In this document: positions 1 to 5,764 of the stretch, piece by piece
Layout of the letters: each line of letters starts with the position of its first letter
How positions within the stretch are numbered: position 1 is the stretch's first letter
Source: SZUA-152 sp964401355
GTDB lineage: Bacteria; Pseudomonadota; Gammaproteobacteria; SZUA-152
Direction of reading: 5' to 3'
Assembly (NCBI GenBank): GCA_964401355.1
Contig: CAYNYJ010000114.1
Coordinates: 1-5,764 of the forward strand
DNA length: 5,764 bases
Translations under genes and position numbers: made by a program
The notes under the pieces: generated by a model
The model's database searches: none
Told to the model about the DNA's origin: nothing
What the model saw: only the letters and a program-made list of their open reading frames with translations

Positions 1-18
1 GCAGCTTGCCCTCTTACC

Positions 19-522
19 GTGAGTCAGAGTTGCACTTACAAATTGAATTCACGAATTGAAACAACTGTAGAGGGGGTAAATAAATTTTACTGTACATTTA
101 TTCACCATGACTATTTGTTTAAATATGGACTCCTTGGGGCTGTTATTATTGGTGAGGTAGAAAAATCTGATTCGGGAGAAATGGATTTCAAAAATACTTT
201 TAAAGAAAACCCTTTATTTAAAAAAACAATTTTCAACTTTATTGAAATCGAAGCAATTAATGATCCAGCTCTAATCACTGAAGCTAAAAAACAAAATAAT
301 GGCTGGGTTTATATTGTTGACCAAAGAACGCCTACCCCCGAAGGTGAAGTGCCTCCATTCGATATAATAGGGGCTTTTGAAGTCACTAATGGAAAACTGG
401 GTAATTTTAATGCCAACCAAAACTATCAACTTAAAAGTGTAAATGGATTCACTAATTTCGGAGAAACCCTAAACATTAAAATGAATAATTATTTAACAAA
501 ATTATTACAAAAAAATGCATAA
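19..522 (+). CDS. Unrecognised AT-rich protein, 5' end uncertain or cut by window edge
   Basis: I do not recognise this protein and assign no function. The frame opens with GTG at 19, but it has no stop back to base 1 and no Shine-Dalgarno sequence precedes the GTG, so the true start may lie outside the window. The 167 residues are soluble-looking: no signal peptide or clear membrane segment, one hydrophobic stretch near residues 38-46 (LLGAVIIGE), a Lys/Asn/Phe-rich middle, and a GWVYIVDQRTP segment around residues 95-104 that looks like a beta-strand and turn. It ends in a Lys/Asn-rich tail. Counting bases 61-480 gives about 33% G+C, far below hppA and ppa in this window, which suggests horizontal acquisition. 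The next gene is a RAYT transposase 168 bases downstream, fitting an accessory region. It is probably a real gene, given an uninterrupted frame in AT-rich DNA where stops are frequent. Confidence 0.6.
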   Translation: MSQSCTYKLNSRIETTVEGVNKFYCTFIHHDYLFKYGLLGAVIIGEVEKSDSGEMDFKNTFKENPLFKKTIFNFIEIEAINDPALITEAKKQNNGWVYIVDQRTPTPEGEVPPFDIIGAFEVTNGKLGNFNANQNYQLKSVNGFTNFGETLNIKMNNYLTKLLQKNA

Positions 523-601
523 CAAGCACCTGTGATGTCAACGCTCAAATAAACCTCAACAAGCTCATGCACACTCACCCTTTGCCATCGCGTTTAGCCA
601 A

Positions 602-633
602 GTAGGGTGGGCACGCTTTTCGGTGCCCACGCA
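602..633 (+). repeat. REP-like hairpin 1 with GTAG head
   Basis: The GTAG head is at 602-605. An 8-bp perfect stem follows: GTGGGCAC (607-614) pairs with GTGCCCAC (623-630) around an 8-base loop. The reverse complement of 1245-1275 matches this copy closely. The first 14 bases and the last 11 (GTGCCCACGCA) are identical, and differences are confined to the loop. The GTAG plus imperfect palindrome is the standard layout of a REP recognised by RAYT proteins. Confidence 0.8.
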
Positions 634-690
634 GACAATAACCCCAAGCTAAAACATCCACTCAAATGATGACGTTTAACAAAACCCTCC

Positions 691-1311
691 ATGCCACGTT
701 ATAGGCGCGCAAGGGGGACGGGTGGGACATATTTTTTTACGGTGGTGAGTTTCCGTCGGCAGGCGATTTTGTGTGATGCGGCGGTGCGTGAAGCTTTGCG
801 TGAGGGGATCGATAAAACCCGGCAGCATTATCCTTTTGAGATTAACGCCTGGGTGTTGTTGCCCGATCATTTGCATTGCCTGTGGACGTTGCCTGAAGGT
901 GACGCGAACTTTTCCGCGCGCTGGGCGAAGATTAAACGTCATGTGAGTCTAGTGTGTGGTGAGGATTACAAGCGTGTGGAGCACTTGTCGGATTCTCGTA
1001 AAAAGCACCGTGATTCCAGTCTGTGGCAACGGCGTTTTTGGGAACATAAAATACGCGACCAGGATGATTTCAATCGGCATGTTGATTATATCCATCATAA
1101 TCCGGTGAAGCATGGTTTGTGTGAACAAGCGATTCAGTGGCCGTATTCGACCTTGCATCGGTATGTTAGGGAAGGAAAATGTCTCGTGGATTGGGCGGCA
1201 GGTGATGTGCATTTTGGAGGGTTAGAGGGTGGGGGAGTGAATGTTGCGTGGGCACATAAAACGTGCCCACCCTACGGGGTCAATGCCAGCATCGCCGAGT
1301 GGCGGGTGTAG
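691..1311 (+). CDS. REP-associated tyrosine transposase (RAYT, TnpA-REP, IS200-like Y1 family)
   Basis: This is a single-strand DNA endonuclease/transposase of the HUH Y1 type that cuts and joins REP sequences. The 206 residues carry the family landmarks: an N-terminal MPRYRRA, the strand TYFFTVVSF (13-21), the HUH metal site in LLPDHLHCLW (His60, His62), the WQRRFWEH segment (112-119), and the catalytic tyrosine Tyr133 in HVDYIHHNPVKHGL. All catalytic residues are present, so it may be active. The ATG at 691 is the only reasonable start, because in-frame stops lie just upstream at 667-672; no good Shine-Dalgarno is visible, which fits low expression. The conserved fold is probably complete by about residue 170. 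The remaining tail is odd: residues 185-195 are encoded by REP 2, and the TAG stop is part of the GTAG head of a third repeat. Confidence 0.92.
   Translation: MPRYRRARGTGGTYFFTVVSFRRQAILCDAAVREALREGIDKTRQHYPFEINAWVLLPDHLHCLWTLPEGDANFSARWAKIKRHVSLVCGEDYKRVEHLSDSRKKHRDSSLWQRRFWEHKIRDQDDFNRHVDYIHHNPVKHGLCEQAIQWPYSTLHRYVREGKCLVDWAAGDVHFGGLEGGGVNVAWAHKTCPPYGVNASIAEWRV
1245..1275 (-). repeat. REP-like hairpin 2, inverted, inside the 3' end of the RAYT gene
   Basis: This is an inverted copy of the repeat at 602-633. The stem GTGGGCAC (1248-1255) pairs with GTGCCCAC (1263-1270) around ATAAAAC, and CTAC (1272-1275) is the complement of the GTAG head. It lies in the transposase frame, encoding about residues 185-195 (AHKTCPPYG region). 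Together with hairpin 3 it makes a closely spaced inverted pair, as in REPIN or BIME elements. Confidence 0.8.
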
Positions 1312-1352
1312 GGTGTACCCGCGAGGTATAAAGGCAGGTCTTTCGTGCCCAC
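1308..1352 (+). repeat. Degenerate REP-like hairpin 3, same orientation as hairpin 1
   Basis: It begins GTAGGGTG (1308-1315), identical to the first eight bases of hairpin 1, and ends TTTCGTGCCCAC (1341-1352), close to the right arm of hairpin 1. Between them, about 25 bases of unrelated sequence replace the left arm GGGCAC, so the stem is disrupted. The bases TAG at 1309-1311 are also the stop codon of the transposase frame. The right arm ends only 12 bases before the yqaA start codon. Confidence 0.55.
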
Positions 1353-1364
1353 ACAGTCGATGAT

Positions 1365-1781
1365 ATGAACGAACAAGGTTTAATCTGGTTATTCATCAGT
1401 TCTTTTATTTCTTCCACGTTATTTCCCGGTGGTTCCGAGGTGGTGCTGGCCTATGTGGCGTCTGCGCAGCAGCATCCGATGTGGCTGCTGTTAATTGTTG
1501 CGACAGTGGGGAACACTCTGGGGGGGATGACGTCGTGGCTGATTGGCTGGTGGATTGCGAAACGTTATTCGTCGGAGGCGTTGTTAAAGTCGAGGCATCA
1601 GCAGGCGGTGGAGCGAATCAAACGTTATGGCAGTCCGGTGTTGTTGTTGTCGTGGGTACCCATTGTGGGTGATCCGCTGTGCGTGGCCGCGGGCTGGTTG
1701 CGAATTCACTGGTTGTCGGCTTTGTTGTTTATCGCGGCGGGTAAGGCGTTGCGTTATTGGCTAATTTTGGTGTGGATGTAA
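1365..1781 (+). CDS. yqaA: YqaA family inner-membrane protein (DedA/VTT-like)
   Basis: This is a small polytopic inner-membrane protein of the YqaA branch of the SNARE-associated/VTT (DedA-like) fold. The exact function is unknown; DedA relatives are linked to lipid flipping and membrane homeostasis. At 138 residues it is close in length to E. coli YqaA and shares its landmarks: FPGGSE (20-25), GNTLGG (49-54), a YGSPVLLLSW segment leading to PIVGD (99-103), AGWLR (109-113) and GKALRY (126-131). Hydrophobic segments lie near 6-30, 40-65, 91-112 and 116-137. The ATG at 1365 aligns with the family N-terminus. No convincing Shine-Dalgarno precedes it, because the leader is occupied by the degenerate REP at 1308-1352. 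It is transcribed alone in this window and faces a convergent gene across a strong terminator. C-terminal residues beyond GKALRY are few, so the tail is slightly short. Confidence 0.88.
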   Translation: MNEQGLIWLFISSFISSTLFPGGSEVVLAYVASAQQHPMWLLLIVATVGNTLGGMTSWLIGWWIAKRYSSEALLKSRHQQAVERIKRYGSPVLLLSWVPIVGDPLCVAAGWLRIHWLSALLFIAAGKALRYWLILVWM

Positions 1782-1808
1782 TCGCAAGGCGCGAGTGAGA
1801 TAGTATGA

Positions 1809-1854
1809 AAAATAAAAAGGTGACCCCGATATTCTGGAGTCGCCTTTTTATTTT
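1809..1854. terminator. Bidirectional Rho-independent terminator between convergent genes
   Basis: AAAATAAAAAGG (1809-1820) pairs exactly with CCTTTTTATTTT (1843-1854). Inside it, TGAC and GTCG continue the pairing (with one G-U), then after one mismatch CC pairs with GG, closing on a short loop near 1829-1834. The G+C-rich top with an A-tract on one side and a T-tract on the other gives a U-run in both directions. It therefore ends both yqaA (+) and the small gene at 1861-2064 (-), whose stop codon is 7 bases away. Confidence 0.88.
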
Positions 1855-1860
1855 GTGACT

Positions 1861-2064
1861 TTAGCTTTTATTTTCCTTGAGTTTCGCAATGTCATCTTTG
1901 AGATTTGAAACCTCAATGATTAAATGGGTGATGATTTCACCGTTTTGGGTTGCGTAAGATTGCCGCTGAACAGCATCGTCTGACGCTTGGTATTGCAACG
2001 TGCCACCTCCCATCAACACTAAAATGCTGGCAATGATTTGAGGAATATATTGCTTTATGTCCAT
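1861..2064 (-). CDS. Small single-pass membrane protein with C-terminal coiled coil, function unknown
   Basis: I do not recognise this 67-residue protein. A hydrophobic segment at residues 7-23 (IPQIIASILVLMGGGTL) could span the inner membrane or act as an uncleaved anchor. A polar linker follows, then a helix from about 43 to 64 with hydrophobic residues at heptad spacing (Ile45, Leu48, Val52, Leu55, Ile59, Leu62) and a Lys/Glu/Asp-rich surface, so a dimeric or trimeric coiled coil is likely. The ATG is preceded by GGGAGAAGG (2068-2076 on this strand), a strong ribosome binding site that supports a real gene and this start. It lies 149 bases downstream of hppA on the same strand, and its stop is directly followed by the shared terminator. 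The layout resembles small holin-accessory or membrane-anchor proteins, but no assignment is justified. Confidence 0.7.
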   Translation of the reverse strand: MDIKQYIPQIIASILVLMGGGTLQYQASDDAVQRQSYATQNGEIITHLIIEVSNLKDDIAKLKENKS

Positions 2065-2067
2065 TTA

Positions 2068-2076
2068 CCTTCTCCC
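2068..2076 (-). promoter_or_regulatory. Strong Shine-Dalgarno site of the 67-residue gene
   Basis: On the minus strand GGGAGAAGG precedes the ATG by three bases, with GGAG about eight bases from it. This site decides in favour of the 67-residue frame rather than the overlapping 60-codon frame in the same stretch, which has no such site. Confidence 0.75.
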
Positions 2077-2175
2077 TTTGTTCCAGCCGAGGATGTCTGT
2101 CCGTGATTAAAAAAGCCAAGTGATACTCTGCTTATTCTCTGCTGAAATAAAGTGCTTTGGTAATATTCACACCAA

Positions 2176-2211
2176 TGAGCGTGTGGGGCTTGTGCTGGCC
2201 TCATGCGCTCA
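2176..2211 (-). terminator. Possible hairpin terminator or attenuator after hppA
   Basis: Two bases past the hppA stop codon, TGAGCG (2206-2211 read on the minus strand) can pair with CGCTCA (2176-2181), and an inner GGC/GCC pair (2198-2200 with 2187-2189) extends the stem across a symmetric internal loop. No T-run follows on the minus strand, so it is not a classical intrinsic terminator. It could be an mRNA 3'-end stabiliser, or a partial barrier before the small downstream gene. Confidence 0.35.
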
Positions 2212-2213
2212 AT

Positions 2214-4226
<2,013 letters not shown>

Positions 4227-4245
4227 TACTTTCCTCTCTTTTGAA

Positions 4246-4260
4246 CGACGCTATTCGTCG
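4246..4260 (-). other. Small hairpin in the hppA leader
   Basis: CGACG and CGTCG flank a five-base loop (AATAG on the minus strand), 20-34 bases before the hppA GTG and just upstream of its ribosome binding site. The 5-bp stem is weak. It could modulate translation, but it could equally be chance. Confidence 0.25.
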
Positions 4261-4310
4261 GTGAGTTGAGTTCAAACGCTATGTGATGATGTTCTTGTGC
4301 CTCTCTCTTA

Positions 4311-4330
4311 TATCTATTTATATCTATTTT
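4311..4330. repeat. 10-bp tandem repeat in the hppA promoter
   Basis: TATCTATTTA (4311-4320) is directly followed by TATCTATTTT (4321-4330), a 9/10 match. Read on the minus strand it places a TATAAA and then a TATAAG hexamer ten bases apart, so the repeat overlaps the hppA -10 element and may provide a second one. Confidence 0.7.
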
Positions 4331-4345
4331 CTGTTGCAGTGACAG
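4317..4345 (-). promoter_or_regulatory. Predicted sigma70 promoter of hppA
   Basis: On the minus strand CTGTCA (complement of 4340-4345, 4/6 match to TTGACA) is followed by a 17-base spacer and TATAAA (complement of 4317-4322, 5/6 match to TATAAT). This would start the transcript near 4310 and leave a leader of roughly 85 bases before the GTG. The spacing is ideal and the position fits. Confidence 0.6.
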
Positions 4346-4410
4346 ACGGGTCAGGTTGCATGGGTCTGCACGGTTTCTCGCCCCCATCATCTGCGTTACA
4401 CTGACTCTAC

Positions 4411-4439
4411 CCGCTAGGGCCGGGATAAGCCATAAGCGG
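4411..4439. other. Imperfect inverted repeat, possible regulator site
   Basis: CCGCT (4411-4415) pairs with AGCGG (4435-4439), with an inner GGC/GCC pairing possible around CGGGATAA. It lies between the two predicted promoters and upstream of the candidate ppa -35, so it would act as DNA for a regulator rather than as a leader RNA of either gene. An alternative pairing of GCCG with CGGC (4419-4422 and 4437-4440) competes. The assignment is weak. Confidence 0.3.
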
Positions 4440-4457
4440 CATTGATGTCCACTTATC

Positions 4458-4486
4458 TTTTTGTTGCAGACTGTTTTTGTTATTAT
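4458..4486 (+). promoter_or_regulatory. Candidate ppa promoter
   Basis: TATTAT (4481-4486, 5/6 match to TATAAT) lies 17 bases after TTTTTG (4458-4463), a poor -35 match. A start near 4493 would give a leader of about 70 bases. The -10 is good and the stretch is the most AT-rich part of the region, but the weak -35 suggests either activator dependence or a mistaken call. Confidence 0.4.
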
Positions 4487-4551
4487 CGCTGTTTATCACC
4501 GTAAAATTTCATGTCTATCAAAATATGCGCCCAGCAGGGACGTAACCATTC

Positions 4552-4556
4552 AGGAG
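4552..4556 (+). promoter_or_regulatory. Shine-Dalgarno site of ppa
   Basis: AGGAG is seven bases before the ATG at 4564, a near-ideal site that fixes this start and fits high translation of a housekeeping enzyme. Confidence 0.85.
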
Positions 4557-4563
4557 TTAAATC

Positions 4564-5112
4564 ATGAATCTTGACCGAGTCAGCTCTGGCGCTGACGTGC
4601 CCCACGACATTAATGTCATCATCGAAATCCCCTCGCACAGCGACCCGGTGAAATACGAAGTGGACAAAGCCACTGGCGCGATGTTTGTCGACCGGTTTAT
4701 GAACACCGCCATGTTTTACCCCTGCAACTACGGTTATATCCCGCATACCCTGTCCGAAGACGGTGACGCTACCGACGTGTTGGTGGTCACCCCCACTCCC
4801 TTGATCAGTGGCTCGGTGATTCGTTGTCGGCCCGTCGGCATGTTGCAGATGACGGATGAATCCGGCATTGATGCCAAGATTCTCGCCGTGCCGGTAGACA
4901 AGTTGGCCGTGCAGTATCGCAACGTGGAAACCCTGGATGACATGGAGCCGTTACTGCTAAAGCAGATCTCTCACTTTTTCGAGCATTACAAAGATCTTGA
5001 AAATAACAAATGGGTAAAAATTAACGGTTGGGTCGGCATTGAAGAGGCCAAGACAGAAATTTTGGCCTCGGTGGAACGCTACAATGCCGCTCCGGAAAAA
5101 CCGGCTTTTTGA
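4564..5112 (+). CDS. ppa: Soluble inorganic pyrophosphatase, family I
   Basis: This cytoplasmic Mg2+-dependent enzyme hydrolyses pyrophosphate to two phosphates, pulling nucleic-acid and other PPi-releasing syntheses forward. The length of 182 residues is close to the 176 of E. coli Ppa. The active-site residues are all visible one position on from E. coli numbering: Glu21, Lys30, Glu32, Arg44, Tyr52, Tyr56, Asp66, Asp68, Asp71, Asp98, Asp103, Lys105, Tyr142 and Lys143. The metal-binding signature reads DGDATDVLV (66-74) where most family members have DGDPxDVLV; the three aspartates are kept, and only the proline is changed to alanine. The enzyme should be a hexamer by family. It is divergent from hppA, so soluble and membrane pyrophosphatases share a control region, and it is probably co-transcribed with the phosphoesterase 47 bases downstream. 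Confidence 0.97.
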   Translation: MNLDRVSSGADVPHDINVIIEIPSHSDPVKYEVDKATGAMFVDRFMNTAMFYPCNYGYIPHTLSEDGDATDVLVVTPTPLISGSVIRCRPVGMLQMTDESGIDAKILAVPVDKLAVQYRNVETLDDMEPLLLKQISHFFEHYKDLENNKWVKINGWVGIEEAKTEILASVERYNAAPEKPAF

Positions 5113-5159
5113 TCGGATGACGTCGAGCGGTTCACGCCCATTTACGTAAGAGAAAATGA

Positions 5160-5720
5160 ATGAAAATTTGCATTGTTTCCGACAGCCACGATAATCGGCG
5201 TCTGCTCGAAATCGCCGTCAAAGACGCAAAAGAGCGCGGTGCCGAAGCCGTGTTGCATTGCGGTGATGTGGTCGCGCCGACCACCTTGCGAGTGCTACAA
5301 AAATTTGGTTTACCGGTGCACGTCATTCACGGCAACAATACCGGTGATCTGTACGCCACTTCAAAATTGTCCAACGAGCCGGATAGCGTGATCAACTATC
5401 ACGGCCAGGATGTCGGTATGGAATTGGCGGGACGCAAAATCTTCATCGTCCACTATCCGCATTATGCGCGCGCCATGGGTGTCACCGGCGATTGGGATCT
5501 GGTCTGCTGTGGACATGATCACAAGGCTGAGATCGATATCATCACCACCATCACCGATTCAACCACACTGTTCGTGAATCCCGGCACCGTCGCGGGGGTC
5601 GGCGCGTTGCCGACATATGTCATGGGTGACTTGGCCACGATGCAGTTTGAAATCATCGCCGTGCCGGTAGATTCCAACATGGCCTACAATATGCCGCATG
5701 TGACCGCGCATACTTACTAA
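5160..5720 (+). CDS. YfcE/MJ0936-like metallophosphoesterase
   Basis: This is a small cytoplasmic calcineurin-like phosphoesterase of the YfcE/MJ0936 group, whose members hydrolyse phosphodiesters with a two-metal (often Mn2+) centre. The natural substrate is not known from sequence. The 186 residues hold the complete ligand set in order: Asp8 and His10 (SDSHDN), Asp36 (HCGDVV), Asn59 (HGNN), His98 (IVHYPH), and His119 and His121 (CGHDHK), followed by NPGT (140-143). The usual GNCD-type motif reads GNNTGD here. No signal peptide or membrane segment is present. The ATG at 5160 gives the canonical MKI start one residue before the first strand; the ribosome binding site is weak (AAGAGA, 5148-5153). 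An out-of-frame ATG lies four bases earlier. The 47-base gap to ppa, with no terminator seen, suggests one transcript. The gene ends at 5720 and the last 44 bases of the window hold nothing I can name. Confidence 0.9.
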   Translation: MKICIVSDSHDNRRLLEIAVKDAKERGAEAVLHCGDVVAPTTLRVLQKFGLPVHVIHGNNTGDLYATSKLSNEPDSVINYHGQDVGMELAGRKIFIVHYPHYARAMGVTGDWDLVCCGHDHKAEIDIITTITDSTTLFVNPGTVAGVGALPTYVMGDLATMQFEIIAVPVDSNMAYNMPHVTAHTY

Positions 5721-5764
5721 CAAGTCACTAATAATGAATACTACTCATGTTACTTAAATCCACC

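Larger units (their letters stand above)
602..1275 (+). mobile_element. REPtron-like unit: RAYT transposase gene bracketed by inverted REP hairpins
   Basis: A REP-associated tyrosine transposase gene lies between two near-identical hairpin repeats in opposite orientation: GTAG-headed at 602-633 and CTAC-ended at 1245-1275. The outer 14 bases, GTAGGGTGGGCACG, are an exact inverted pair (602-615 against 1262-1275). RAYTs are single-copy, domesticated relatives of IS200/IS605 transposases. They are known to be flanked by the REP sequences they act on, with a GTAG or GGAG tetranucleotide at the foot of the hairpin. No target-site duplication is expected for this family and I looked for none. A third, degenerate repeat at 1308-1352 lies just outside, so the outer boundary may extend to about 1352. 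Confidence 0.75.
4227..4563. promoter_or_regulatory. 337-base divergent control region between hppA and ppa
   Basis: No coding frame of merit is seen here. Going from hppA to ppa it contains the hppA ribosome binding site, a small leader hairpin (4246-4260), the tandem repeat and hppA promoter (4311-4345), an unassigned stretch, an imperfect hairpin (4411-4439), the candidate ppa promoter (4458-4486) and the ppa ribosome binding site (4552-4556). The two predicted promoters are separated by more than 100 bases, enough for a shared regulator site. I see no riboswitch class that I can name. Confidence 0.6.

Noticed and set aside
517..598. Possible integron attC site after the first ORF (GCATAAC at 517-523 and GTTTAGC at 592-598)
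   Set aside because: The two ends pair at only 5 of 7 positions, neither fits the core consensus well, and the bases inside them do not form the required second pair of arms. The TAACAAGC at the stop codon is only suggestive.
602..632. Hairpin 1 as a Rho-independent terminator for the first ORF
   Set aside because: The 8-bp G+C-rich stem is not followed by a T-run on the plus strand, and the GTAG head with its inverted copies fits a REP much better.
676..1212. Two minus-strand frames opposite the RAYT gene
   Set aside because: The RAYT frame carries all catalytic motifs; the antisense frames show no family features or ribosome binding sites.
1937..2119. Minus-strand 60-codon frame overlapping the small membrane gene
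   Set aside because: No ribosome binding site and a composition without pattern. The overlapping 67-residue frame has a strong Shine-Dalgarno and a sensible membrane/coiled-coil layout.
2157..2175. TTGGT...ACCAA inverted repeat upstream of the small gene as an operator
   Set aside because: Only five bases per arm with a nine-base gap; no supporting promoter of good quality around it.
4227..4563. Riboswitch or other structured RNA in the hppA or ppa leader
   Set aside because: The leaders are about 70-85 bases by the predicted promoters and show no pattern of a class I can name; only small weak hairpins are visible.

Overview
The window reads as a chromosomal segment of a mid-to-high G+C gammaproteobacterium, species not determinable. 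The reasons are a YqaA-type membrane protein close to the Enterobacteria form, an E. coli-type family I pyrophosphatase, and a REP/RAYT element of the kind common in Gammaproteobacteria. The coding bulk (hppA, ppa, phosphoesterase, yqaA) is moderately to strongly G+C-rich. The first ORF is about one third G+C and looks foreign.

Layout. (1) 1-522: an AT-rich unrecognised ORF, open to the left window edge. (2) 602-1352: a REPtron-like unit. It holds a REP-associated tyrosine transposase (RAYT) gene and three GTAG-headed hairpin repeats: one upstream, one in inverted orientation inside the 3' end of the transposase frame, and one degenerate copy whose GTAG head contains the transposase stop codon and which runs almost to the start of yqaA. 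(3) 1365-1781: yqaA, a small DedA/VTT-like inner-membrane protein, followed by a strong bidirectional terminator at 1809-1854. (4) 1861-2064 (-): a 67-residue protein with one membrane segment and a heptad-patterned helix, preceded by a good Shine-Dalgarno sequence. (5) 2214-4226 (-): hppA, a complete 670-residue membrane pyrophosphatase. Its diagnostic residues point to the K+-dependent class with the gate glutamate at the position typical of Na+ pumps. (6) 4227-4563: a 337-base divergent control region with a convincing hppA promoter, a weaker ppa promoter, a 10-bp tandem repeat over the hppA -10 and a small hairpin. (7) 4564-5112 (+): ppa, a catalytically complete soluble pyrophosphatase. 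(8) 5160-5720 (+): a YfcE/MJ0936-like metallophosphoesterase, probably co-transcribed with ppa.

How the genes relate. The right half is a pyrophosphate module. HppA conserves PPi energy as an ion gradient and Ppa dissipates it as heat, and the two are transcribed divergently from one control region, so the cell could balance the two fates of PPi there. The left half is an accessory or junction zone with foreign-looking DNA and a domesticated transposase. I see no clearly new multi-gene system. The most interesting points are the ion specificity of HppA, the three-repeat arrangement fused to the RAYT reading frame, and the small membrane/coiled-coil gene.
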